Source of the DNA: Armatimonadota bacterium
GTDB lineage: Bacteria > Sysuimicrobiota > Sysuimicrobiia > Sysuimicrobiales > Humicultoraceae
Length of the DNA: 64,000 nucleotides
Assembly (NCBI GenBank): GCA_016869025.1
Contig: VGFA01000012.1
Coordinates: forward strand, 1-64,000
Direction: 5' to 3'
A program made the position numbers and the translations under genes. Below the pieces are notes generated by a model, which ran no database searches, had not been told where the DNA came from, and saw only the letters and a program-made list of their open reading frames with translations. Positions within the stretch are counted from its first letter, which is position 1, and every line of letters begins with the position of its first letter. Positions 1 through 7,916 of the stretch are shown piece by piece.

Positions 1-138
1 GAAAATCCTCCCGGCGCGACAACTGCGAAAATAGGAAGCGCCCGCAGCATCCAGCAGCCGCCGGCGCTTATCCGCTTCCAGTAACTGCCCGCTTCGCCCT
101 ACCTACTCACCTCTTCCGAAATGGCTGAGCGCAGGGCC

Positions 139-1446
139 CTACGGGTAGAGCCGGTTGAGCAGTCGCGGGAACGGAACGGCCTCTCGCACGTGCTCTATAC
201 CGCACAGCCATGCAACGGTACGCTCGACGCCTATCCCGAAGCCCGAGTGGGGCACCGACCCATAGCGGCGTAGATCCAGGTACCACTGATAGGTAGACTC
301 GGGCAGACCGTGTTCTGCCAGGCGCGCCCGCAGCAGCTCCAGGTTGTGGATGCGCTCCCCGCCGCCGATGATCTCCCCGTATCCCTCCGGAGCGATCAGG
401 TCCGCGCCCAGCACGACGTCTGGACGGCCGGGGTCCGGCTGCATGTAGAAGGCCTTGCAGCGGGTAGGGTACCGGTGGATGAACACAGGCCGGTCAAACT
501 GCTGGCTGACCGCGGTCTCCTCATCGCCGCCCAGGTCCTCGCCCCAGGCCACGGGCTTCCCGGCCGCGGACAGAAGCTGCAGCGCCTCATCATAGGAGAT
601 CCTCGGAAAGGGCGGGCGGACGCGCTCGAGCGGGGTCAGATCGCGTTCAAGCGTGGCGAGCGGTTCCCGGCAGCGTTCCAAGACCCGCGCAACGACGCTG
701 CTCAAGAAATCCTCCGCCAGCGCCATGTAGCCATCCAGATCGAGGTAGGCGACCTCGGGCTCGAGCATCCAGAACTCGATCAGGTGCCGCCGCGTCTTGC
801 TCTTCTCTGCCCGGAACGTTGGGCCGAAGCAGTAGACGCGCCCGAACGCCATGGCTGCGGCTTCATTGTAGAGCTGGCCCGACTGGGTGAGGTAGGCCGA
901 TCCCAGATCGAAGTACTGCGTCTCGAATAGCGTCGTCGTTCCCTCGACCGCCGCGGGCGTGAGGATCGGCGCGTCCACGCGCAGGAAACCGTGCCCATCA
1001 AGGTACTCGGTCATCGCCCGGATCACCTCGGCCCGCACTCGCAGGGCGGCCTGCTGGCGGCTGCTGCGCAGCCATAGGTGGCGGTGATCCATCAGGAACT
1101 CGATCCCGTGCGGCTTCGACGTGATCGGGTAGGGCTCGGCCTCGTGCACAACCAGCAGCGAGCTCGCGGCAAGCTCCACGCCTCCGGGCGCCCGGGGATC
1201 CGCCTGCACGATGCCCGTCACGACCACGCTGCTCTCCTGCGGGAGCCGGTCCGCGGCCGCGAACACCTCCTCGGGCACATCCTTCCGGCTCATGACTGCC
1301 TGCACCGCGCCTGTGCCGTCGCGCACCAGGAGGAAGAGTATCTTGCCGCTGCTGCGCCGGTGCTGCAGCCATCCCCGGAGTTCCACTACCTCGCCCACGT
1401 GGCCCGGAAGCGCAGTTATAGCCCGGTGCACCGGCTGATCGCTCAT
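139..1446 (-). CDS. asnS: asparagine--tRNA ligase
   Basis: Charges tRNA-Asn with asparagine in the cytosol. The 435-aa product has an N-terminal OB-fold anticodon-binding domain (about residues 15-105) and a class II catalytic core with motif 2 [12 protein letters not shown] (about 213) and motif 3 [13 protein letters not shown] near the C terminus. It lacks the GAD insertion that separates bacterial AspRS, and a distinct aspS lies at 9339-11144, so this is AsnRS by length and context. The ATG at 1446 follows GAGAGGGAACC, a reasonable ribosome site. It is divergent from the HAD gene across 66 bp; no clear promoter is visible there. Confidence 0.93.
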   Translation of the reverse strand: MSDQPVHRAITALPGHVGEVVELRGWLQHRRSSGKILFLLVRDGTGAVQAVMSRKDVPEEVFAAADRLPQESSVVVTGIVQADPRAPGGVELAASSLLVVHEAEPYPITSKPHGIEFLMDHRHLWLRSSRQQAALRVRAEVIRAMTEYLDGHGFLRVDAPILTPAAVEGTTTLFETQYFDLGSAYLTQSGQLYNEAAAMAFGRVYCFGPTFRAEKSKTRRHLIEFWMLEPEVAYLDLDGYMALAEDFLSSVVARVLERCREPLATLERDLTPLERVRPPFPRISYDEALQLLSAAGKPVAWGEDLGGDEETAVSQQFDRPVFIHRYPTRCKAFYMQPDPGRPDVVLGADLIAPEGYGEIIGGGERIHNLELLRARLAEHGLPESTYQWYLDLRRYGSVPHSGFGIGVERTVAWLCGIEHVREAVPFPRLLNRLYP

Positions 1447-1512
1447 GACGGTTCCCTCTCATCCTGAAGGGGCTGCGCTCCTAGTGAGGAATCAACAAGC
1501 AGGCCGCCCAAG

Positions 1513-2160
1513 ATGGACGCCCCTCCGCCCCTTCTCATCTTCGACTTCGACAACACCCTCGTTGATTCGCGCATAGACTTCACCGCGATACGCGGTGCCC
1601 TGATAGACCTGCTGGAGTCCGCTGGCCCGCTGCCGGAGCCGCGCCGGGCCCTGATGCGCGTCCCGATCGCGGATCTGGTCACCCGGATCGGCGACCTCGC
1701 TCCGCACCTGACCGCTCGGGCATGGACAGCCATCGAGGCCTTCGAGGCCGCGGGCCTGGCCGACGCGGTGCCGGTGCCCAACGTGCACGGCGTCCTCGCG
1801 GGCCTGGCCGCCCGAGGGTTCCATCTGGCGCTCCTGACCAACAACGCACGGACCGCCACCCAGCGCGTGCTGGACGAACTTGGGCTCTCCGCGCTCATAT
1901 CCGTGACGGTTACCCGTGACGAGGTGCCTGCCCTGAAGCCCGATCCGGCCGGCATCCGGTTCGTCATGGAACGCGCAGGACCCCACCGAACGACCTATCT
2001 GGTGGGCGACTCCTGGATTGACGGTCAGGCGGCGGCGCGGGCCGGCATCCGCTTTGTGGGGTTCGGTCCCCGGCGGACAGAAGTCGAGGCGCGCGGCATC
2101 ATGCCCTGGGCCTGGATCACGGACCTGCGCGAACTGCTCGACCTCGACTGGAACGCCTGA
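1513..2160 (+). CDS. HAD-superfamily phosphatase (phosphoglycolate phosphatase-like)
   Basis: A 215-aa haloacid-dehalogenase hydrolase, probably a cytosolic phosphomonoesterase. Motif I is FDFDNTLVDS (nucleophile Asp11, acid Asp13), motif II is LLTNN, motif III Lys is in LKPDP, and motif IV is VGDSWID; a small helical cap sits between motifs I and II. The substrate cannot be read from sequence; phosphoglycolate or nucleotide phosphatases are the nearest general types. It is a lone plus-strand gene between asnS and a minus-strand run, ending 9 bp from the convergent Cys-rich gene. No strong ribosome site precedes the ATG. Confidence 0.85.
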   Translation: MDAPPPLLIFDFDNTLVDSRIDFTAIRGALIDLLESAGPLPEPRRALMRVPIADLVTRIGDLAPHLTARAWTAIEAFEAAGLADAVPVPNVHGVLAGLAARGFHLALLTNNARTATQRVLDELGLSALISVTVTRDEVPALKPDPAGIRFVMERAGPHRTTYLVGDSWIDGQAAARAGIRFVGFGPRRTEVEARGIMPWAWITDLRELLDLDWNA

Positions 2161-2169
2161 CCGGCGCCC

Positions 2170-2574
2170 TCACCAGAGGTGCGCGAACTTGGCCGCGAAC
2201 CGCCGATCGAGCACGCTCCGGTTCAGGTCGTAGACCGGGCACTCGCGCAGCATGCAGATATGCAACGCCTGGTTGCAGTACGCCTCCGGCACCTCCCAGC
2301 AGGCATGGCTTATCTGGTAGGCCGCACAGATGCCCCTGGAAGGGTGCACGGCAACCGGCCCCTGGACCGCGATCGGTTTGGGTGCGGGAGAGACCGGCTG
2401 CGCCTGGGCTTCCCGCACCAGCCGCAGGAGCGGGCGTTCCACGCGCCCTTCCGCGGGAGAGCCCGCCGGGCTGGCCTCTGGGCGCTGAGAGTCGGTCAGC
2501 GCGTCCATCTCGCGCGAGGCCGCCTCGATGACGTTCCTAATGCCGCGCCTCAGCTCCTCGCGACCGCTGGGCAT
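2170..2574 (-). CDS. hypothetical Cys-rich protein next to ParA
   Basis: I do not recognise this 134-aa protein. The N-terminal 80 residues are helical and then Pro/Ala-rich. The C-terminal part holds five cysteines (C83, C92, C100, C107, C112), spaced like a metal or Fe-S site, followed by a basic stretch. The ATG at 2574 has GAGGTG about 8 nt upstream and overlaps the last 38 bp of parA, so the two are probably co-translated. An interaction with ParA or a redox/metal role is only inferred from position and cysteine content. Confidence 0.6.
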   Translation of the reverse strand: MPSGREELRRGIRNVIEAASREMDALTDSQRPEASPAGSPAEGRVERPLLRLVREAQAQPVSPAPKPIAVQGPVAVHPSRGICAAYQISHACWEVPEAYCNQALHICMLRECPVYDLNRSVLDRRFAAKFAHLW

Positions 2575-3352
2575 GTGCGATCACCTCTTTGGCAAGACTG
2601 GAATATTCCCTGGCGCCGCGCGACGCGGGGTTGCTCACGAATAGCGGCACTCCTGACATCGAAGACTCCACAAGCTTGATGTTGAAGTGGATCGTGGTCT
2701 CGAACACCTGGTTAGGGAAGAAGTCGTGGATGCCTCCCAGGATCTCCTTGCTGATCGTAGTGCGGGAGTCGTACATCGTTGGAAGCACGCCCAGGATCTC
2801 CACCTGGTGGCCCACCTCGTCACCGACCATCTTTAGGGTCCTGATGAGCTGCCGCATGCCCAGCAACGCGTAGTAATGGGTCTGGATGGGTATGATGATC
2901 CCGTCGCAGGCCACCAGTGCGTTCAGGGTCAGCAGCCCCAGGGAGGGCGGCGTGTCAATCAGGATGAACGAGTAGCGGTCGCGCATCGGCGCCAAGCGCC
3001 TGCGCAGCGCGTGCTCCCGTCCGATCCTGGCCGCCAGCTCCAGCTCGGCTGCGGCCAGGTCGATAGAGGAAGGGGCGACCTCCAGACCCTCCACCGGCGA
3101 CGGCCGAACGACGGCCTCCAGTGGCAGCCCGTCGTCGTGGTCGGGATCCAGCAGCACGTGGTAGATCGTCTGCTGCAACGTGGCCGGGTCGATCCCGAGA
3201 CTGACCGTCGCGTTTGCCTGCGGATCCAGGTCTATCAGGAGACTGCGATGCCCGGCCGCTGCCAGGGAGGCACTGAGGTTGACGGCCGTCGTGGTCTTGC
3301 CACACCCGCCCTTCTGGTTGACAAGCCCGACAATCAGTGCCCCTTTGCCCAC
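2537..3352 (-). CDS. parA: ParA/Soj-family ATPase
   Basis: A deviant Walker-A ATPase of about 271 aa, of the type that positions chromosomes, plasmids or protein cargos on the nucleoid. It has NQKGGCGKTTTAVN (Walker A with the signature Lys), LLIDLDPQAN (A') and FILIDTPPS (Walker B). I chose the GTG at 3352 because GGAGGAGG lies 5-6 nt upstream; an ATG at 3370 is possible but that SD would then be internal. No parB is adjacent and no parS-like palindrome was noticed. It follows a 48-aa membrane peptide gene by 29 bp and overlaps the Cys-rich gene, suggesting a three-gene module or an orphan ParA. Confidence 0.88.
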   Translation of the reverse strand: MGKGALIVGLVNQKGGCGKTTTAVNLSASLAAAGHRSLLIDLDPQANATVSLGIDPATLQQTIYHVLLDPDHDDGLPLEAVVRPSPVEGLEVAPSSIDLAAAELELAARIGREHALRRRLAPMRDRYSFILIDTPPSLGLLTLNALVACDGIIIPIQTHYYALLGMRQLIRTLKMVGDEVGHQVEILGVLPTMYDSRTTISKEILGGIHDFFPNQVFETTIHFNIKLVESSMSGVPLFVSNPASRGAREYSSLAKEVIAHAQRSRGAEARH

Positions 3353-3381
3353 CTGCCTCCTCCACTCCATCCGGCGCGCCG

Positions 3382-3528
3382 TCAGTGGTTCCCGGCGTCG
3401 TTCTCCTTGAGTACGGCTCGATTCACGAACCGGATCAACCCCGGCCAGACCAGGGGCAGTAGAGCGCCGATCACGATCATGATGCCCAGAGCCCAGAGCA
3501 CAAAAGTCAGCGCAGCGCGTTCGGTCAT
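3382..3528 (-). CDS. 48-aa single-pass membrane peptide
   Basis: A short gene between cca and parA. The ATG at 3528 is preceded by GGAGGG with a 5-nt spacer, and the frame ends at TGA 3382-3384. The peptide starts MTERAALTF and has one hydrophobic segment (about residues 7-33, ending LLPLVWPGLI) followed by a short, partly charged tail. The strong ribosome site, the membrane profile and the tight fit between neighbours (34 bp after cca, 29 bp before parA) support a real gene. Function unknown; it could anchor or modulate the neighbouring ParA. Confidence 0.65.
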   Translation of the reverse strand: MTERAALTFVLWALGIMIVIGALLPLVWPGLIRFVNRAVLKENDAGNH

Positions 3529-3562
3529 GCGGCCCTCCGTTCAGTCGAGCGTGCACGCTCGC

Positions 3563-4924
3563 TCATGCCTGTTCCACGGGCGGCCGCGCTGCTCCTGCCG
3601 GAAAGCGGTTGCGAAGCCAGGCGCGCGCCGACTCGGCATTCGCAACCTCGCCGCGGGCCTGCGCCTCCTCGATCGCGCGCAGCATCACGGTGAACACCGG
3701 GCCGGGAACATAACCCATGCCGATCAGGTCGTCGCCTGTGATCAGGCGGTCCGGCTCCGACGCTGCCCTGGCGTGGGCGGCCAGCACCCCTGCGGCGCGG
3801 AGGTAGACGGCAGGGTCACTGCCCGCGGCCTCGATGTCCGCGCGGAGCAGCTCGAGCAGACCCGCGGCAAGCCCCTGACGGGCCAGGCGCCGGGCATCTG
3901 CCGCCGAAAGGCAACCACCCGTGGACAGACGCTGGAACTCGCGAACGAGGACGACTGCTCTCCGGCGCTCGATCGCAGAGAAGCGTAGTCGGCGGCAGAC
4001 TTCGCCAGCGGTCTCCGCGTCAGGAAGGCGGCAGAGCAGCGCGGCAAAGGCCGGCTCCGGGCCGAGAGGCACCATGCATCTCAGAACACGGCAGGCATGG
4101 TCGAGCGCGTTCACGGCCGGCCCGTCCGCGTGGGGTGGTGGCTGGGACGAGAGGGCCGAAACCTCGGGCAATACGGCTTCCAGCAGACCAGTGGCGGCCA
4201 TGAGCAGGACCCCGTCGGCGCAGCCCGCCGCAGCCAGCAGCCGGACCAACTCGTCGCGGATACGCTCGGCGCTCACACCGACGATTGTGGGTGCAAGATC
4301 CGCCAGAGCCTCGCGCGTGCTCGGCTCCAGGGTGAATTGCAGCTCGGCGGCCAGCCGTACCGCTCGCAGCAGTCGCAGACGGTCCTCGGCAAAACGTTCG
4401 GCAGGAGGCCCAACGGTGCGGATGCACCGGCCGGCCAGGTCGGCCCGACCGCCGACATGGTCAATGATCTCTCCGGTGAACGGATCGCAGAGCAGCGCGT
4501 TGACGGTGAAGTCGCGACGGCGGACGTCGTCGAGCGCACTGCCGTGTTCAACGTACGCCGGACGTCGGCCGTCCAGGTATGGACCTTCGCGCCGGAAGGT
4601 GGCCACCTGATAGGGGTGCCCATCGAGTACGACAGCAATGACCCCGAACTGGGCTCCTACCGGTACCGTCCGCTCGAACAGAGCCGCCACGCGCTCGGCA
4701 GGCGCGGCCGTGGCAATGTCCAAATCCACGGGCGGCCGCCCGAGCAGCAGGTCCCGGACGACCCCCCCGACAAGGTAGGTCTCCCACCCTGCCTCGCGCA
4801 GCCGCCGAGCGATCTCGATGCCCGGCTGAAAGCGCTCAGGTATGGTGAGGGTCAGCGGACTACTCTTTCGGTTGCTCCTCGGAGGGCTCGTGAAACCCCC
4901 TGGCCTTCTCCTCGAGCGTCTCAC
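3563..4924 (-). CDS. cca: CCA tRNA nucleotidyltransferase / poly(A) polymerase family
   Basis: Adds or repairs the CCA end of tRNAs (class II nucleotidyltransferase). The head has YLVGGVVRDLLLG, the metal-binding DLDIAT and RRDFTVNAL, followed by the RNA-binding neck (AEDRLRLLRAVRLAAEL) and an HD-like C-terminal region. The start is uncertain: GTG at 4924 has GGAGAGG upstream but would overlap ytxH by 65 bp and adds an unusual Arg/Pro-rich leader. Homology begins near the ytxH stop, so a non-ATG start around 4855 is possible. It cannot be told from sequence whether the enzyme makes CCA or only A residues. Confidence 0.88.
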   Translation of the reverse strand: MRRSRRRPGGFTSPPRSNRKSSPLTLTIPERFQPGIEIARRLREAGWETYLVGGVVRDLLLGRPPVDLDIATAAPAERVAALFERTVPVGAQFGVIAVVLDGHPYQVATFRREGPYLDGRRPAYVEHGSALDDVRRRDFTVNALLCDPFTGEIIDHVGGRADLAGRCIRTVGPPAERFAEDRLRLLRAVRLAAELQFTLEPSTREALADLAPTIVGVSAERIRDELVRLLAAAGCADGVLLMAATGLLEAVLPEVSALSSQPPPHADGPAVNALDHACRVLRCMVPLGPEPAFAALLCRLPDAETAGEVCRRLRFSAIERRRAVVLVREFQRLSTGGCLSAADARRLARQGLAAGLLELLRADIEAAGSDPAVYLRAAGVLAAHARAASEPDRLITGDDLIGMGYVPGPVFTVMLRAIEEAQARGEVANAESARAWLRNRFPAGAARPPVEQA

Positions 4925-5189
4925 GGCCCCTCTCCACGATCTCTCGCAGCCGGGCAGCGCCCTCGTCCAGCTTCACCCGCCCGCGCTGCGACAGGTCCTC
5001 GGCGGTCACGCGCAGTTTCTGGATGACCTCTTCCGCGCGATCCCGCGCGCGGTCTCCCAGGTCCTCGGCGGATCCGGCCAGACGGGTGCGCGTCTCCTCT
5101 CCTGAGCGCGGCGCAAGGAGCAGGGCCACAGCCGTACCGAGCAGCCCTCCGATGATGAAGCCTGCCATGAAGTCACTGCGGTTTCCCAT
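4860..5189 (-). CDS. YtxH-domain membrane-anchored protein
   Basis: A 109-aa protein with one N-terminal membrane segment (FMAGFIIGGLLGTAVALLLAP, about residues 7-27) and the YtxH-type Ala-Pro-x-Ser-Gly-Glu-Glu-x-R transition, followed by a long amphipathic, coiled-coil-like helix. YtxH proteins are envelope-associated, often stress-linked and of unclear function. The start ATG at 5189 overlaps the mnmA stop by 17 bp and has GAGGAG upstream within mnmA. The stop lies inside the longest reading of cca, so the three genes are probably co-translated. Confidence 0.8.
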   Translation of the reverse strand: MGNRSDFMAGFIIGGLLGTAVALLLAPRSGEETRTRLAGSAEDLGDRARDRAEEVIQKLRVTAEDLSQRGRVKLDEGAARLREIVERGRETLEEKARGFHEPSEEQPKE

Positions 5190-6288
5190 TCCCGTTCATC
5201 TCCTCTCCAGACCAACATGCGTCCTCAATGGTTCCTCCGCCCAGTACACGGTCGCCGTCATAGAACGCGACGGCCTGCCCGGGTGCGGCTGCGCGCTGGG
5301 GCTCGCAGAACTCGACCCGGACGCGATCAGGGCCGTCATCGTGCAGTACCGCAGGGACGTCGGGAGACGCGTGTCGCGCGCGAACAGTCACTGCGGCCGG
5401 GAGCGGCGTCGGCACGATCCAGTTCACCCTGCTCAGCCCGAGGCACCGGCGCAGGAGATCCTCCTGCCCGCCGACCACCAGCATGTTGCGCCGCGCATCA
5501 ACCTCGAGCACGTACCGCGGGACGCCCAGCGATAACCCCAGCCCCCGGCGCTGCCCGACCGTGTACCGGGCGATACCCGTGTGGGTACCCAACACCGCGC
5601 CAACACGATCCCGGATCGGCCCTGGGCTCAGCGTTTCAGGACGCCGGGCGGCTACCATGTCGCCGTAGCGCCCGCTTGGGACGAAGCAGATCTCCTGGCT
5701 GTCCGGCTTGTTGGCAACCGGCAGATCCCTACGCCGGGCAAGCGACCGGACCTCCTCCTTGAAGAGAGACCCCACAGGGAGGCGTATCCGCGCCAGTTGC
5801 TCCTGCGTCAGCGTGTACAGCAGGTACGACTGGTCCTTTCGGCGGTCCGCGGCCCGAAGGAGCAGCCACCTGCCGCTGGCGTCGTCCGTGGCGATTCGGG
5901 CGTAGTGCCCGGTGGCCAGCACGCCGCAACCCAACGCTTCTGCCCGCCCCAGGAGGATGCGGAACTTCACCGCCTGGTTGCACGCTATGCAGGGGTTCGG
6001 CGTTCGGCCCCGCGCGTACTCCTCACAGAAGTAGTCAATCACCTCTCGCTCGAACTCCTCGCGGAGGTTAAGAACATAGTGGCGAATGCCAAGGCGGCGG
6101 GCCGCGGTGCGCGCGTCCTCGATCGCGGTCAACCCGCAGCAGGCCTGCTTGTTCCCCTCGGGTTCCGGCAGCCACGACGGCCACAGGTCCATCGTGAGCC
6201 CGACGACGTCGTGGCCCTGCTCTACGAGCAGGGCCGCCGCCACCGCGCTGTCCACCCCGCCGCTCATGGCGACGGCTACCCTGTTCAC
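5173..6288 (-). CDS. mnmA: tRNA-specific 2-thiouridylase
   Basis: Thiolates U34 of Lys, Glu and Gln tRNAs using ATP and persulfide sulfur. About 371 aa, with the PP-loop AMSGGVDSAVAAALL at the N terminus, NPCIACNQ carrying the catalytic Cys, ATGHYARI, and the second cysteine in SQEICFVPSGRYG; a beta-barrel C-terminal domain follows. GTG at 6288 (giving M-N-R-V-A-V-A-M-S-G-G) is preferred because it places the PP-loop at the usual distance; sequence further upstream looks non-coding. It sits in the rarA-cca operon. A separate thiolation cluster (ttuA/ttuB) lies at 49-50 kb. Confidence 0.93.
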   Translation of the reverse strand: MNRVAVAMSGGVDSAVAAALLVEQGHDVVGLTMDLWPSWLPEPEGNKQACCGLTAIEDARTAARRLGIRHYVLNLREEFEREVIDYFCEEYARGRTPNPCIACNQAVKFRILLGRAEALGCGVLATGHYARIATDDASGRWLLLRAADRRKDQSYLLYTLTQEQLARIRLPVGSLFKEEVRSLARRRDLPVANKPDSQEICFVPSGRYGDMVAARRPETLSPGPIRDRVGAVLGTHTGIARYTVGQRRGLGLSLGVPRYVLEVDARRNMLVVGGQEDLLRRCLGLSRVNWIVPTPLPAAVTVRARHASPDVPAVLHDDGPDRVRVEFCEPQRAAAPGQAVAFYDGDRVLGGGTIEDACWSGEEMNGNGKPQ

Positions 6289-6328
6289 GGCTTCACCACG
6301 CGCGCTCCTGCCTCTGGCCTTGATGGTA

Positions 6329-6481
6329 TCAGGGAGCGTCGCCTCGCAGCAAGTCAATGACCAGCGCGGCCGACCAGGAGAACTCGTGCGGCCCACAGGC
6401 GGCGCCGGAAGCCGCGTGGTAGCACTCCACGAAGCCGGGGCAATCGCACACCACCTCCAAGGTCCGACTGAACTGCGGCAT
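6329..6481 (-). CDS. 50-aa ORF resembling the C-terminal tail of a GH63/trehalase-like glycosidase
   Basis: The ATG at 6481 overlaps the rarA stop as TGATG, so it is positioned for translational coupling. The 50-aa product ends in a stretch (GFVECYH, then HEFSWSAALVIDLL) that I recognise as like the last 40 residues of GH63/mannosylglycerate-hydrolase-type glycosidases (pattern GFxEYYDPxTGxGxGxxxFSWTAALxLDLL). The catalytic barrel is absent. It is either a decayed glycosidase remnant fused by chance behind rarA or a small domain kept for another purpose. The family link is from memory of the pattern, not a search. Confidence 0.5.
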   Translation of the reverse strand: MPQFSRTLEVVCDCPGFVECYHAASGAACGPHEFSWSAALVIDLLRGDAP

Positions 6482-7845
6482 CACGCTTGCTCCCCTTCCT
6501 TCGCTCCTTCGCCTGACTGTTCCTTGACCGTCGAGGAGCGCTGCCCCCACCACTCTTCCAGCCGCCTTCGCACCGCGGCCTCCGCGCCGTGGTCGGTGGG
6601 CCGGTAGTAGCGCCGGCCTTCCAGCCCTGGCGGCATGTTCTGCTGGCGGACGAATCCTTCCGGGAAGTCGCGCGGATACCGGTACTCCTTGCCGTAACCA
6701 AGGCGCTCAACGACCCCGGGGTGACTGGTGTCGCGCAGGTGCACCGGTACCGGCGCAGCGCGCTCCTTCTCGACGTCGCCCGCGGCCTCGCCGATCGCGG
6801 TCACCACCGCGTTGCTCTTGGGCGCGGTGGCGATGTAGATCGCGGCCTGCGCCATGGGTATGCGCGCCTCTGGAAGCCCGACGAACTCGACGGCGTGCGC
6901 GGCGGCCGTGGCAACCACCAGGGCCATCGGATCCGCCAGACCGACGTCTTCCGCGGCGTGTATCACCATCCGACGGGCTATGAACCTGGGATCCTCCCCA
7001 CTCGCCAGCATCCGCGCCAGCCAGTACACCGCGGCATCGGGATCGGAGCCGCGCAGGCTCTTGATGAAGGCCGAGATCGCGTCGTAGTGTGCGTCGCCCT
7101 CCCGATCGTAGAGGAGGATCCGGCGCTGGCTGGCATCGGTGACCAGCGCGAGCGTGATCCGGCGGCTACCTTCGCCCTCCGCGGCGATAGCGGCGGATTC
7201 CAGCGTATTGAGGGCCACGCGGGCGTCGCCGTTGCTCGCGCCTACCAGGAACTCCATCGCCTCGGGATCCACCTCGAACCCGAGCCCGGCAAGGCCGCCC
7301 GGATGAGTGAGAGCCCGCTCGACGATGGCCCGGACGGACGCATCGTCTAGTGGATGGAGCTGGGCTACGGCTGATCGCGATATCAGCGTGGGGTTGACGT
7401 CATGGAAAGGGTTCTGGGTGGTCGCGCCGATCAGGATGATGGTGCCGTTCTCCACGTGCGGCAGCAGCACGTCCTGCTGGGCCTTGTTGAAGCGGTGGAT
7501 CTCGTCAATGATCAGCAGCGTCCGCTGCTGATGGAACCTCAGGCGGTCCCTGGCAGCGGAGATGATCCGCCGTAGATCCGCGACCCCGGCGGTGACCGCG
7601 TTGACCTGCTCCACGCGGGCTTGCGTCCTGGCCGCGATCAACAGCGCGAGCGAGGTCTTGCCGGAACCGGGCGGTCCCCAGAGGATCAGGCTGCGAACCC
7701 GGTCCTGCTCGATCGCCGTCCGCAGGGCTCGGCCCGGGCCTACAAGGTGCTCCTGCCCGACAAACTCGTCGAGCGTCCGCGGTCGCAGGCGCGCGGCAAG
7801 CGGAACTGCGCCAGACCCTGCGGGAGCGTCCTCGAACAGCGCCAT
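6481..7845 (-). CDS. rarA: replication-associated recombination protein A (AAA+ ATPase)
   Basis: A 454-aa RarA/MgsA/Mgs1-WRNIP1-type AAA+ ATPase that acts at stalled forks. Walker A is WGPPGSGKTSLALL, Walker B is LLIIDEIHRFNK, sensor 1 is LIGATTQNP and the arginine-finger region is NPTLISRS; the tetramerisation/lid domain and conserved DLxYPRDFPEG-like C-terminal part (YRYPRDFPEG) follow. The ATG at 7845 has AAGGGG upstream. It heads the minus-strand run towards mnmA and lies divergent to the radical SAM gene. In Bacillus rarA also lies close to hisS-aspS, which matches the order here apart from the inserted gene. Confidence 0.93.
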   Translation of the reverse strand: MALFEDAPAGSGAVPLAARLRPRTLDEFVGQEHLVGPGRALRTAIEQDRVRSLILWGPPGSGKTSLALLIAARTQARVEQVNAVTAGVADLRRIISAARDRLRFHQQRTLLIIDEIHRFNKAQQDVLLPHVENGTIILIGATTQNPFHDVNPTLISRSAVAQLHPLDDASVRAIVERALTHPGGLAGLGFEVDPEAMEFLVGASNGDARVALNTLESAAIAAEGEGSRRITLALVTDASQRRILLYDREGDAHYDAISAFIKSLRGSDPDAAVYWLARMLASGEDPRFIARRMVIHAAEDVGLADPMALVVATAAAHAVEFVGLPEARIPMAQAAIYIATAPKSNAVVTAIGEAAGDVEKERAAPVPVHLRDTSHPGVVERLGYGKEYRYPRDFPEGFVRQQNMPPGLEGRRYYRPTDHGAEAAVRRRLEEWWGQRSSTVKEQSGEGAKEGEQA

Positions 7846-7916
7846 GGGTTACCCCTTATCGTACCACGGGTTGGGCCGCCGGAGGGACCCGAGCGCCGGG
7901 GTGCGAACAAACGGGT

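Noticed and set aside
1-138. Possible start of a minus-strand gene running off the left edge
   Set aside because: Only a few codons fit (ATG near position 35) with no recognisable protein or strong ribosome site.
310-930. 206-codon plus-strand frame opposite asnS
   Set aside because: Shadow of asnS third-codon GC bias; no motif or ribosome site.
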